A stretch of 64,000 bases of DNA from Clostridium lacusfryxellense (GTDB lineage: Bacteria; Bacillota; Clostridia; Clostridiales; Clostridiaceae), in assembly GCF_018861735.1 (NCBI RefSeq), contig NZ_JAHLEB010000002.1, positions 172,604 to 236,603 on the forward strand, given 5' to 3'. The stretch's first letter is position 1. Each line of letters starts with the position of its first letter. Both the position numbers and the translations under genes were made by a program. Positions 26,504 through 35,471 of this stretch are shown here, one piece after another. The notes under the pieces were generated by a model that did no database searches, was not told the DNA's origin, and was given only the letters and a program-made list of their open reading frames with translations.

Positions 26504-28471
26504 GTGTCTATAGAAAAAATGCAAATGATTAATTTAGTAGGTGTAATGTCTGATTTTGATAAGTTAACTAAAATGCTTGCAATAGATGGATGTATGCAGC
26601 CGGTAAGTGCTTTGCAGGAAATAAATTCGTCTGATTTTGTATTGAAAACCTCTAATGATAATATAGAGGCTCTAATGGACGTAAATTATATAAGGCCTTA
26701 CTTATCTGATAAAGATTATAATATAAGCAATAAACATATTAAAGTACTTGTTGAAGCTCAAAAACTTAATGGCATAAATAGTGAATACAGTAAAGAACTG
26801 TATTTTGATTTTGATGATTCTCAAAAAGAATTAGCGAAGGTTTATGATGAGTATATGATTATAAATAAAAAAATTGACGATTTACAGAAAAAAGATGGGG
26901 ATCTTAAAAACACATATGAGGCATTGAGGTGTTTAAAGGATGTAAATGTTCCCATAGAGGAATTTACAGCTATGAAAAATTTCCAAGTGGGTTTGTACAA
27001 GGTGCCAGTGCAAAACATGCTAAAATTAAAAGCTAATTATGAAAATATTCCTTCGATAATAGAATCTGTATTCACTGAAAATGATTTTGTTACATTTATA
27101 TCATTTACTCCTTTACTTTTGCTAACAGAAACAGCAAGAATTTTTAAATCTGCAAACTGTGAAAAGATATTAATTCCAAATCATTATGCAGGTATTCCAA
27201 AGGACGTGTCAGTAGTTGTTCGAAAGGAAATAAATGAAATACAACAATCATTGCTAAAAATTCAAATTGATCTTAATGTATTTTTAAGGGAGAAATATAA
27301 AACTATAAAGAATATAGAAAATAGTTATGAACTAGAGCAAAAGTCTGAGGAAATTAAAAAGAGTGCTGCTTGTACAAATGAATTCTTTTATCTTTCTGGA
27401 TGGATACCTAAAAGTTTTATGGAGAGCCTTAAAACTCTATTACTGAGTTTTGATGATAGAATATTGACTATTAGTAAGGATGCTAATGAAATAACTAATA
27501 AAGATATAACTCCACCAACGATGATGATAAATAATAAATTCTTCAAACCTTTTCAGAGTATGGTTTTAATGTATGGGGTACCTAGTTATAATGAAATAGA
27601 CCCAACTATATTTTTGGCGATAACGTATACTTTAATGTTTGGGGCTATGTTTGGAGATGCAGGACAAGGATTAGTACTGCTTCTAGCAGGTTATGTTCTA
27701 AAGAATAAGCAAGGTAGAGTTAATTTAGGAGGAGTGCTAGAAACACTTGGTATAAGTTCTATTATATTTGGTTTTTTATACGGAAGTGTATTTGGATCTG
27801 AACTTGTAATTAATGCTTTATTAATTAGACCTATGGAAAATATTAACGATGTGCTTATTGGAGCAATAATATTTGGATGTGGTTTTTTAATTTTAGGTTT
27901 TATATTAGGAATTACTAACAGCTTAAGAAGAAAAGATATAGAACGTGGTCTTTTTGGAAAAGAGGGTCTCGCAGGGTTTATGTTTTATATTGGAGCTATA
28001 ATACTAATAATATCTATAGTCTATAAGAAACCATTATTACCAATAGTTATTTGGGTAATATATTTTATTTTCTGTTTACTGTTAATACTGTTAAAACAAC
28101 CATTAGCTAATAGTATAAAAGGAAATAAAATATTATTTGAAGAGGGTGCTAAGGATTATTTTATAGAATCTGGGTTTGAGGTAGTAGAAACGCTATTATC
28201 TATGTTTTCAAATACGCTCTCATTTATAAGGGTAGGAGCGTTTGCTTTAAATCACGTGGGTTTATTTGTAGCATTTGCGTCTATGGCATCTATGACTAAA
28301 AATGGGGTAGCATCAGTATTGATATTAATACTTGGAAATATAGTAATAATAGCCCTTGAAGGCTTGATTGTGTTTATACAAGGATTAAGACTTCAGTATT
28401 ATGAATTATTTAGTAAATATTATGAAGGTAGTGGAGTTAGCTTTGAACCTGTAAAGGTTAAATTTAAGTAA
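26504..28471 (+). CDS. atpI: V-type ATPase subunit I (a-type membrane stator)
   Basis: 655 residues: cytoplasmic N-terminal half with coiled coil (about 90-330) and a C-terminal membrane half with about seven helices. It forms the ion half-channels against the K ring. Seen: YTLMFGAMFGDAGQGLVLLL (about 373-392), and FSNTLSFIRVGAFALNHVGL (about 568-587) with the conserved Arg thought to interact with the rotor Glu. GTG start behind GGAGGTGAT. Confidence 0.95.
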   Translation: MSIEKMQMINLVGVMSDFDKLTKMLAIDGCMQPVSALQEINSSDFVLKTSNDNIEALMDVNYIRPYLSDKDYNISNKHIKVLVEAQKLNGINSEYSKELYFDFDDSQKELAKVYDEYMIINKKIDDLQKKDGDLKNTYEALRCLKDVNVPIEEFTAMKNFQVGLYKVPVQNMLKLKANYENIPSIIESVFTENDFVTFISFTPLLLLTETARIFKSANCEKILIPNHYAGIPKDVSVVVRKEINEIQQSLLKIQIDLNVFLREKYKTIKNIENSYELEQKSEEIKKSAACTNEFFYLSGWIPKSFMESLKTLLLSFDDRILTISKDANEITNKDITPPTMMINNKFFKPFQSMVLMYGVPSYNEIDPTIFLAITYTLMFGAMFGDAGQGLVLLLAGYVLKNKQGRVNLGGVLETLGISSIIFGFLYGSVFGSELVINALLIRPMENINDVLIGAIIFGCGFLILGFILGITNSLRRKDIERGLFGKEGLAGFMFYIGAIILIISIVYKKPLLPIVIWVIYFIFCLLLILLKQPLANSIKGNKILFEEGAKDYFIESGFEVVETLLSMFSNTLSFIRVGAFALNHVGLFVAFASMASMTKNGVASVLILILGNIVIIALEGLIVFIQGLRLQYYELFSKYYEGSGVSFEPVKVKFK

Positions 28472-28512
28472 CACATATTATTACTACAGATATTTAAGGA
28501 GGAATAACAATT

Positions 28513-28938
28513 ATGACTATAATATTAATATTAACATTTTGCGTTGTTATAGCTACTATTACTTATGGTGTTATAGCTGAAAGTAAAATCGAATTGCTAG
28601 GAAAACAAAAAATTAAAAAAGCCTTAAAAATAAATTTGGGTGTATTCATACCAGTTATGATGGGTGCGCTCATTGTAAATATTCCAAGTGTAGCACGTGG
28701 CGCAGTAGAGGCATCAGCAAATCCGGCCGCTGGACTTGGATATTTAGCCGCTGGACTTTCTACAGGGCTCGCAACTATTGGAGCAGGGTTTGCTGTAGGT
28801 TCCGTTGGTTCTTCTGCACTTGGAGCAGTATCTGAAAACCCTAAAATTCTAGGAAAAACTCTTATATTTGTTGGTCTTGGAGAGGGAATTGCTATATATG
28901 GTCTTATTATATCTATAATGATTCTTTCAAAATTATAA
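28513..28938 (+). CDS. atpK: V-type ATPase subunit K (rotor ring proteolipid)
   Basis: 141 residues with four predicted membrane helices. The ion-binding Glu124 is in GLGEGIAIYGLIISI. The Gln seen at the first-helix position in Na+-type rings is Ala91 here (TIGAGFAVG), and the residue after Glu is Gly rather than Ser/Thr, so H+ coupling is more likely than Na+ (inference by alignment from memory). Only the second hairpin keeps a carboxylate; the first (about 1-60) has none in its membrane part. Confidence 0.93.
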   Translation: MTIILILTFCVVIATITYGVIAESKIELLGKQKIKKALKINLGVFIPVMMGALIVNIPSVARGAVEASANPAAGLGYLAAGLSTGLATIGAGFAVGSVGSSALGAVSENPKILGKTLIFVGLGEGIAIYGLIISIMILSKL

Positions 28939-28957
28939 TTTTTTAGGAGCGAGGGTT

Positions 28958-29266
28958 ATGAGAAGTTATTTAATAAGTGATAATGTGGATACATTTGTAG
29001 GAATGCAAATGGCAGGAATAGAAAGCATTGTTCTTCATGAAAAAGAAGAAATAATAGAGAAAATTGGACAAATAAGAAAAGATAAGGGAATAGGAATAAT
29101 AATAATAACAGAAGCAATAGCTCTTCTAATACCAGGCGAAGTTGACATTATAAAATTATCAAAGGATGGGCCACTCTTAGTGGAAATACCTGATAGACAT
29201 GGCTGGCGCAAGGGTGATGACTCTATATTAAAGTATGTTAAAGAGGCTATAGGGCTTAAAATATAA
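28958..29266 (+). CDS. atpF: V-type ATPase subunit F
   Basis: 102-residue central-shaft subunit with a Rossmann-like fold. SYLISDNVDTFVGMQMAGIE at the start and GIGIIIITEAIALLIP are typical. RBS GGAGCGAGG. Sits between K and E. Confidence 0.9.
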   Translation: MRSYLISDNVDTFVGMQMAGIESIVLHEKEEIIEKIGQIRKDKGIGIIIITEAIALLIPGEVDIIKLSKDGPLLVEIPDRHGWRKGDDSILKYVKEAIGLKI

Positions 29267-29305
29267 GAATCATATTAGAGGAAAAGAATTGCAGGAGGTT
29301 TAGTT

Positions 29306-29917
29306 ATGACAACTATTGAAGATAAAATAAGTTTGTTTTCTAAAATCATATATGACAAAGTAAACGAAGAAAAAAAGGAAAGACTAGATTTATTTAATAT
29401 AGAAGCGCAAAGGAAAATAAGTACAGAAAAAGAAAAAATAAAAGATTTAAGTCTAAAACTTCAAAGTGAATCTCAAAAAAAGTCTAGCATTAAATCGAAT
29501 GCTTTAATTGCAAAAGAAAAACTTAATAAGCAAAGAGAAGTGTTATTGCTTAAAGACAAGCTGATTGAGGATGCTCTAGAAAGTGTACACCAAAGACTCT
29601 TAGACTTTGTTTGTCTTGATGAATATAAGTCGTACTTCATAAGTGGCATTCAAAGAAATTTAAAAGCGATAGATAAAGGAAGTTACTATATTTTAGTACT
29701 GAAAAGGGATTATGATAAATTTAAGAGTGAAATTGAAGATGTTTTAAAGGAGTACACTGATTATAATATTCAAATCAAGATATCAGAAGATGACTTTATA
29801 GGTGGCCACTTGTTAAAAGACTTTGATGGAAGATTTAGAATGGATAGCAGCATATATTCTACATTACACGAGAGTAAAGAACTAATTGGTGTTAGAGTTA
29901 TGGAGATGCTAGCTTAA
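29306..29917 (+). CDS. atpE: V-type ATPase subunit E (peripheral stalk)
   Basis: 203 residues: long N-terminal coiled coil (about 1-100, Lys/Glu-rich) and a globular C-terminal domain with DDFIGGHLLKDFDGRFRMDS, a characteristic E-subunit stretch. Binds the H/G subunit as stator. AGGAGG 8 bases upstream. Confidence 0.9.
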   Translation: MTTIEDKISLFSKIIYDKVNEEKKERLDLFNIEAQRKISTEKEKIKDLSLKLQSESQKKSSIKSNALIAKEKLNKQREVLLLKDKLIEDALESVHQRLLDFVCLDEYKSYFISGIQRNLKAIDKGSYYILVLKRDYDKFKSEIEDVLKEYTDYNIQIKISEDDFIGGHLLKDFDGRFRMDSSIYSTLHESKELIGVRVMEMLA

Positions 29918-29964
29918 GTATATAAGAATCAGTAATGGCTGTTGAAGTTCAAGGGGAGGGAAAT

Positions 29965-31731
29965 ATGGAAGGAAGAATAATTGGAGTAAATGGACCAGTT
30001 ATAAAAGCAGAACATATGCGTGGCTTTAAAATGAGAGAAATGGTTATGGTAGGCTCTAAAAAACTTATTGGAGAAATCATAATACTAGAGGAAGACAACG
30101 CAACAATACAAGTTTATGAAGAGACTAGTGGTCTTAAAATAGGTGAGGTTGTAATCTCAACGGGGAGTCCGTTGTCACTTAAACTTGGGCCAGGAATACT
30201 TGGTAATATATTTGATGGAATTGAGAGACCACTTGAAAAGATAAATGAAATGTCTCATGGGTTTTTACCAGAGGGCATAGGGCTAATTTCTCTTGATGAA
30301 GAAAAACTTTGGGGAGTAGATGTTAATGTAAAGATTGGTGATGAATTAGAAGAAGGATATATATATGCGAGTATTCAAGAAACTGAATCAATTAAACATA
30401 AATTAATGGTTCCACCAGGTGTATCAGGTACTGTAACCTGGGCAAACGAAAATGGAGAATACAATATAGAAACTACAGTAGTTAAATTAACCCAAGGCGA
30501 GAAGGAATATGAACTTAAACTTTACCAAACTTGGCCTTGCAGAAGACCAAGACCAGTAAAAGATAAAAAAACTATATTTAAACCTCTTATTACAGGACAA
30601 AGAATAATAGATATATTTTTTCCTTTAGCTAAAGGAGGTACTTGCGCAATTCCAGGTGGGTTTGGAACTGGTAAGACTATAACTCAACATCAGCTAGCAA
30701 AGTGGTCTGATGCAGATATTATAGTATACATAGGGTGTGGCGAGCGAGGAAATGAAATGACAGAAGTTTTAGAAGATTTCCCGAAACTTATAGATCCTAG
30801 AACAAACCTGCCACTTATGAATAGGACTGTGCTTATAGCAAACACGTCTAACATGCCCGTAGCTGCAAGAGAAGCGAGTATTTATACGGGTATAACTATA
30901 GCAGAATATTTTAGGGATATGGGATATCATGTTGCTATAATGGCAGATTCCACATCAAGATGGGCAGAGGCTTTGCGCGAAATTTCAGGAAGACTTGAGG
31001 AGATGCCTGCTGAAGAGGGATACCCAGCGTATCTTCCATCTAGAATTGCGGAGTTCTATGAAAGGGCAGGTTATGTAGAAAATTTGAACGGAAGTGAAGG
31101 TTCCGTTACTGTAATTGGGGCTGTGTCACCAGCTGGAGGTGATTTTTCAGAACCTGTTACCCAAAATACTAAGAGATTTGTATCAGTTTTTTTAGGCCTT
31201 GATAAAAAATTAGCATATGCAAGGCATTATCCAGCAATAAATTGGTTAAATAGTTATAGTGGATATCTTACACTTTTAAAAGACTGGTATGAGGAAAATG
31301 TGGCTGAGGGCATAATGGATTTAAGAGCAAAAATGCTTAAGCTTTTATATGAGGAAAGTAAACTTTTAGAAATAGTTAAGCTGGTAGGTGAGGATGTACT
31401 TCCTGATTCGCAACGGTTAATTATAGAAGTGTCTAAATGCCTTAAAATCGCATTTCTTCAGCAAAATGCCTATAATGACGTAGATACCTATGCACCACTC
31501 GATAAACAATATAAGATGCTTAAAGTTATAGAATCATTTTATGATTATGGAAGCAACGCTGTCAAAGCCCAAATACCAATATCTATTATAATAAACAAGG
31601 AATTAATGGAGAAACTCTATAAAATGAAATACAATGTTCCAAATGATAAGCTTTCGATAATAGATGAGTTAGATAAAGAATTAGAAAATTATTTTAAAGA
31701 ACTTATAGTGAAATATAAGAAAGGTAGATAA
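29965..31731 (+). CDS. atpA: V-type ATPase catalytic subunit A
   Basis: 588 residues from ATG 29965, chosen because GGGGAGGG lies 4 bases upstream and MEGRIIGVNGPVIKAEHM is the canonical start; ATG 29935 is also in frame. P-loop GGFGTGKT with Lys237, catalytic GERGNEMTEVLEDFP, MADSTSRWAEALREISGRLE, and the A-type non-homologous insert (about 110-190) that distinguishes V/A-type from F-type beta. Hydrolyses or makes ATP in the cytoplasmic head. Confidence 0.98.
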   Translation: MEGRIIGVNGPVIKAEHMRGFKMREMVMVGSKKLIGEIIILEEDNATIQVYEETSGLKIGEVVISTGSPLSLKLGPGILGNIFDGIERPLEKINEMSHGFLPEGIGLISLDEEKLWGVDVNVKIGDELEEGYIYASIQETESIKHKLMVPPGVSGTVTWANENGEYNIETTVVKLTQGEKEYELKLYQTWPCRRPRPVKDKKTIFKPLITGQRIIDIFFPLAKGGTCAIPGGFGTGKTITQHQLAKWSDADIIVYIGCGERGNEMTEVLEDFPKLIDPRTNLPLMNRTVLIANTSNMPVAAREASIYTGITIAEYFRDMGYHVAIMADSTSRWAEALREISGRLEEMPAEEGYPAYLPSRIAEFYERAGYVENLNGSEGSVTVIGAVSPAGGDFSEPVTQNTKRFVSVFLGLDKKLAYARHYPAINWLNSYSGYLTLLKDWYEENVAEGIMDLRAKMLKLLYEESKLLEIVKLVGEDVLPDSQRLIIEVSKCLKIAFLQQNAYNDVDTYAPLDKQYKMLKVIESFYDYGSNAVKAQIPISIIINKELMEKLYKMKYNVPNDKLSIIDELDKELENYFKELIVKYKKGR

Positions 31732-31748
31732 TAATTATTATCTACCTT
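31721..31748 (+). repeat. 28-base perfect palindrome at the A/B subunit junction
   Basis: AAGGTAGATAATAA and its exact complement form a 14-bp inverted repeat with no spacer, covering the subunit A stop codon (31729-31731) and ending 26 bases before subunit B. No T-run follows, so it is not a standard terminator. An RNA hairpin affecting mRNA stability or coupling is inference. Confidence 0.75.
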
Positions 31749-31773
31749 AATTGTACAAGAGGGGAGGCCCAAT

Positions 31774-33156
31774 ATGAAAAAGGAATATTTAATGTTAAAT
31801 AAAATTCAAGGACCTTTAATTATACTGTCTGGGGTTGAGGATGTGGCTTACGATGAGATCGTTGACATATTAGTTGATGGAAAGGATAGAAAAAAGGGGA
31901 AGGTTGTTCAAATATATAAAGACAAGGCAATAATTCAAGTTTTTGAAACAACAACCGGAATGGCTGTTGATAATACTTCGGTGCATTTTAGAGGGGAGTC
32001 ATTTAAAATAGCACTTACAAAAGATATATTAGGAAGAGAATTTAATGGAATCGGTGATCCAAAAGATAATGGTGGAGAGATTTATTCTACAAAGAAATAC
32101 GATGTAAATGGACGGCCTATAAATCCTGTAGCTAGAAAATACCCTAGAGATTATATACAAACGGGAATATCATCTATAGATTGTCTTGCTACTTTAATTA
32201 GGGGACAAAAGTTACCTATATTCTCTGGCAATGGTATGGCGCATAATGAATTAGCAGCGCAAATTGTACGCCAAGCAAAAATCTCTAGTGAATCATCGGA
32301 AAATTTCTGCATAGTATTTGGAGCTATGGGTATAAAGTATGATGATGCTAACTTCTTTAAAAAAAGCTTCGAGGAGGCTGGAGTGCTTGAAAAAGTAGTT
32401 ATGTTTACTAATTTAGCAGATGATCCTATAGTTGAGAGAATAATAACTCCAAGATGCGCACTAAGTGCTGCAGAATACTTAGCTTTTGAAGAGGATATGC
32501 ATGTACTCGTAATACTAACGGATATGACAAATTATTGTGAGGCATTAAGAGAACTTTCCTCATTAAAAGAAGAGGTTCCTAGTAGAAAAGGTTATCCTGG
32601 ATATTTATATTCAGACCTGGCCTCATTGTACGAAAGAGCTGGAATGATGAAAGGCAAAACAGGTAGTATAACTCAAATACCCATATTAACTATGCCCAAT
32701 GATGATATAACTCATCCAGTACCAGATCTTACAGGATTTATAACCGAAGGACAGATTGTTTTAAGTCGGGGAATTGCGCAAAGGGGATATTATCCACCAG
32801 TAAATATACTTCCTTCTCTTTCAAGGCTTATGAAGGATGGTATTGGTGAAGGGTTTACAAGGGAAGATCATGGGGACGTTTCAAACCAAATATTTGCAGC
32901 ATATTCTAGAGTGCAAGATGTAATAGCATTAGCGCAGGTTATAGGAGAAGATGAGCTATCTGAAATAGATAAGATATATATGGACTTTGGTAGGTTGTTT
33001 GAAGAAAAATTTTTGAAACAGGATTATGATGAAAATAGGGATATGGTAGAAACTTTGGATCTAGCCTGGGAAATCCTAAGTGTATTACCTAAAAATGAGT
33101 TAGATAGGGTTTCACCTAAGATTTTAGAGAAATATTATTTAGCGGTGGTGAAGTAA
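31774..33156 (+). CDS. atpB: V-type ATPase subunit B (regulatory, nucleotide-binding)
   Basis: 460-residue non-catalytic subunit alternating with A in the head. Typical runs are [40 protein letters not shown] (where the P-loop is replaced, as expected for B), and [17 protein letters not shown]. Normal length. RBS GAGGGGAGG. Confidence 0.98.
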   Translation: MKKEYLMLNKIQGPLIILSGVEDVAYDEIVDILVDGKDRKKGKVVQIYKDKAIIQVFETTTGMAVDNTSVHFRGESFKIALTKDILGREFNGIGDPKDNGGEIYSTKKYDVNGRPINPVARKYPRDYIQTGISSIDCLATLIRGQKLPIFSGNGMAHNELAAQIVRQAKISSESSENFCIVFGAMGIKYDDANFFKKSFEEAGVLEKVVMFTNLADDPIVERIITPRCALSAAEYLAFEEDMHVLVILTDMTNYCEALRELSSLKEEVPSRKGYPGYLYSDLASLYERAGMMKGKTGSITQIPILTMPNDDITHPVPDLTGFITEGQIVLSRGIAQRGYYPPVNILPSLSRLMKDGIGEGFTREDHGDVSNQIFAAYSRVQDVIALAQVIGEDELSEIDKIYMDFGRLFEEKFLKQDYDENRDMVETLDLAWEILSVLPKNELDRVSPKILEKYYLAVVK

Positions 33157-33157
33157 T

Positions 33158-33778
33158 ATGGAAACATTTGCACCAACCAAATCTACATTAATGGATGCTA
33201 AAAGCTCACTAGACTTTTCTCAAAAGGGATTTGAATTATTAGATAAAAAGAGAAATGTACTAATAAGAGAAATGATGTCTTATGTAGCTAAGGCGCGTCT
33301 TCTTCAGAATGAGGTGAATGTAACCTTTTCAAAGGCTTATAAGGCCCTAGAAGCTGCAAATATAAATTCGGGAATAAGTATAACGCAGGACATAGCAATG
33401 TCGGTAGAGGAAGCTAAGGATTATGAAATCCTATATAAAAGTGTTATGGGGGTAGAAGTACCTAAAATTATTTTTGATACTAAAGGAATAAAGCCTAAAT
33501 ATGGATTTTATAGAACAAGCGCTGCAATTGATGAAGCAATGGAAGGGTTTAATAAAGTGAAATATTTAACCTATGAGCTGGCAGAAGTAGAAAATGCAGT
33601 TTATAGATTAGCAATGGAAGTAAAGAAAACTCAAAAAAGAGCAAATGCACTTCAAAATATACAGATTCCTAAGTTTGAAGAAATTGTAAAGTTTGTTACA
33701 GAAGTTTTAGAAGAAAAAGAAAGAGAGGACTTTTTTAGGTTAAAAGTTGTAAAAAAGAAACATAGAAAAGAATATTAA
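33158..33778 (+). CDS. atpD: V-type ATPase subunit D (central shaft)
   Basis: 206 residues, mostly two long helices forming the rotor axle. Seen: PTKSTLMDAKSSLDFSQKGF at the start and VKKTQKRANALQNIQIPKFE near residue 165, the conserved D-subunit signature. ATG one base after the B stop codon. Last gene of the operon. Confidence 0.95.
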   Translation: METFAPTKSTLMDAKSSLDFSQKGFELLDKKRNVLIREMMSYVAKARLLQNEVNVTFSKAYKALEAANINSGISITQDIAMSVEEAKDYEILYKSVMGVEVPKIIFDTKGIKPKYGFYRTSAAIDEAMEGFNKVKYLTYELAEVENAVYRLAMEVKKTQKRANALQNIQIPKFEEIVKFVTEVLEEKEREDFFRLKVVKKKHRKEY

Positions 33779-33803
33779 AAGAATATTCAAAGTATTCAAA
33801 ATG

Positions 33804-33812
33804 TGTTATAAT
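33804..33812 (+). promoter_or_regulatory. Extended -10 promoter after the V-ATPase operon
   Basis: TGTTATAAT, an extended -10 with perfect TATAAT. AGAGGAGGA follows at about 33821, with an 11-codon frame (33832-33867) that may be a leader peptide or gene remnant. Nothing else is recognised before 33985. Confidence 0.5.
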
Positions 33813-33984
33813 GATTTTAGAAGAGGAGGATATGAAAAAAGGAAGTTATGACCACATTCAGAGTTAAGTAATGATATGGCACGCTGTAAAGGTTTAAGTT
33901 AGATAAGATTAGTGTTTAGTTTTAAATAATATATGTCAAATATATAATTGCGAACAACATTTAAATAAATAAAAGAGGTGGAGT

Positions 33985-34167
33985 ATGGAAGAGTACAGGG
34001 GTTACGTAATAGAGGTTTTAGAAAATAATGAGAAAGAATATCCATATAAAGCGATAGCAAGAAAAGAGGAAGAACAAATAAAGCACAAAGGCTATAGTAA
34101 GCTGCAAGTTATTGATCTTGTAAAGGGAACCATAAACTTAGCAATAGCTAGAAACAGTAAACAATAA
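33985..34167 (+). CDS. Small hypothetical protein (60 aa)
   Basis: Unrecognised 60-residue soluble protein rich in Glu and Lys, with a beta-like start (YRGYVIEVLENN) and a C-terminal helix (LQVIDLVKGTINLAIA). It resembles the many short one-domain proteins of clostridia. Good AGAGGTGGAG site. The stretch 34168-34357 after it has only a 28-codon TTG frame and no supported gene. Confidence 0.65.
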   Translation: MEEYRGYVIEVLENNEKEYPYKAIARKEEEQIKHKGYSKLQVIDLVKGTINLAIARNSKQ

Positions 34168-34357
34168 GCCATTGGTGTAGGTGAAACTATTTTGAGAAAA
34201 GTATTGCATAATATTAATATTTATGTTATTCTTAACGAGTTGGGATTGCAAAATCAACAACAACAAGATTTGATATGATTAAAACATTACCTTTTTAGGC
34301 ATATAAAGTAAATCAGATCTTAAATCTTAATATAAATAAAAAGGAGAAATGTTTAAA

Positions 34358-34522
34358 ATGGCAGATAAAACTATTGTATGTAAAGATTGTTCACAAGAAT
34401 TCGTATTCACTGAGGGTGAACAAGAATTTTATAAAGAAAAAGGATTCGAAAATGAACCACAAAGATGTCCTGATTGTAGAAGAGCTAAAAAACAACAAAA
34501 CAATAGAGGATTTCAAAGATAA
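34358..34522 (+). CDS. Small zinc-ribbon protein
   Basis: 54 residues with two CxxC pairs: CKDC near residues 8-11 and CPDC at 37-40, followed by a basic Gln/Asn/Arg tail (RRAKKQQNNRGFQR). This is the layout of the probable zinc-ribbon proteins common in Firmicutes, function unknown. AAGGAG upstream and a strong terminator downstream suggest a monocistronic, well-expressed gene. The basic tail is compatible with nucleic-acid binding (inference). Confidence 0.88.
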   Translation: MADKTIVCKDCSQEFVFTEGEQEFYKEKGFENEPQRCPDCRRAKKQQNNRGFQR

Positions 34523-34540
34523 TATTATCTAAGAAAAATT

Positions 34541-34576
34541 ACCTATAGGAATTAATTCCTATAGGTTTTATTTTTG
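34541..34576 (+). terminator. Rho-independent terminator after the zinc-ribbon gene
   Basis: ACCTATAGGAATT (34541-34553) pairs perfectly with its complement ending at 34566, then TTTATTTTT. Confidence 0.88.
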
Positions 34577-34608
34577 TAGAAATTTATTGCATAATTTTTT
34601 TAATATTA

Positions 34609-34617
34609 TGGTATAGT
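34609..34617 (+). promoter_or_regulatory. Extended -10 promoter for the MORN gene
   Basis: TGGTATAGT, with a possible TTGCAT at 34587-34592 (19-base spacing, long). Located 69 bases before the TTG start. Confidence 0.45.
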
Positions 34618-34685
34618 ATATAAAAGATAATTATATGAAATAAAATAGTAGTTAATTGTATTTGTGTAAAAGGAGTGATTTAAAT

Positions 34686-35258
34686 TTGAAAAATATAAAA
34701 TTTAATATATCTAATCTGGATAAAATTAAAATACATAATAAGACCTTTAATAAGAAGAATAAAGATAGCGTTATAGGTGCTGGACCCATACATGTTCATG
34801 GTGGAATTTACGAAGGTGAAAGAGCTGATGGAATGAAAAATGGAGAGGGAACTTTTACTTATACTGATGGTAGTAAATACGAGGGCCAATGGAAGAATAA
34901 TAAAATGCATGGACAAGGCACACTTACTTTTTCAGGTGGAGAAAAATATATAGGTGAGTGGAATAATGATGAAAAACATGGAGATGGAATTTATACTTGG
35001 ATAGATGGTGAGAAATATATAGGAGCCTGGGACAATGGTGAAAAATCAGGTCAAGGCATTTGTACATGGCCATGTGGGGATACATACATAGGTGACTTAA
35101 AGGATGGATTACGCCATGGGGTGGGAACACATACCTGGTCCACAGGAGAAAAATATATAGGTCAGTGGCAAAATGATGAAAGAGAAGGACAAGGGATGTA
35201 TATTTATTCTGATGGCAAAATAGAAATAGGAGAATCTAAGAATAACAAATTAATATAA
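34686..35258 (+). CDS. MORN-repeat protein
   Basis: 190 residues from TTG 34686, chosen because AAGGAGTG lies about 10 bases upstream. After a Lys/Asn-rich N-terminal 35 residues come about six MORN repeats of 23 residues (YEGQWKNNKMHGQGTLTF, YIGEWNNDEKHGDGIYTW, YIGAWDNGEKSGQGICTW and so on), filling the rest of the protein. No signal peptide, catalytic domain or membrane helix. MORN repeats bind lipids or proteins in eukaryotes; the bacterial role is unknown. Confidence 0.9.
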   Translation: MKNIKFNISNLDKIKIHNKTFNKKNKDSVIGAGPIHVHGGIYEGERADGMKNGEGTFTYTDGSKYEGQWKNNKMHGQGTLTFSGGEKYIGEWNNDEKHGDGIYTWIDGEKYIGAWDNGEKSGQGICTWPCGDTYIGDLKDGLRHGVGTHTWSTGEKYIGQWQNDEREGQGMYIYSDGKIEIGESKNNKLI

Positions 35259-35264
35259 AAAATT

Positions 35265-35294
35265 AAAATAACAGATTAAAATCTGTTATTTTTT
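35265..35294 (+). terminator. Rho-independent terminator after the MORN gene
   Basis: AATAACAGAT (35267-35276) pairs with ATCTGTTATT (35281-35290), with flanking A and T runs. Confidence 0.85.
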
Positions 35295-35382
35295 ATTGCC
35301 TAATATTAACTATGCTTCTATAGCTTTAGATCATATAAGTAGGGTTAATGATTTAACAGGAACACTTTTGGTACAAGCATAA
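35293..35382 (+). pseudogene. Possible C-terminal gene remnant
   Basis: A 29-codon open stretch reading LPNINYASIALDHISRVNDL and then TGTLLVQA before a stop. It has protein-like composition but no start with a ribosome binding site and is preceded by the MORN terminator. Could be the tail of a decayed gene, or chance. Family not recognised. Confidence 0.25.
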
Positions 35383-35471
35383 TACTATATACTAACAAAA
35401 GAAGTAGGAAGGATAACTTATGAAAAATTACATTAAATTAAAATATTTGCCTTCAGAGAGGGGGGAAATAT

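Noticed and set aside
34194..34278. 28-codon TTG frame with a Gln-rich end between the 60-residue gene and the zinc-ribbon gene
   Set aside because: Considered as a Spo0E-like peptide, but the signature motif is not present and the start signal is weak.
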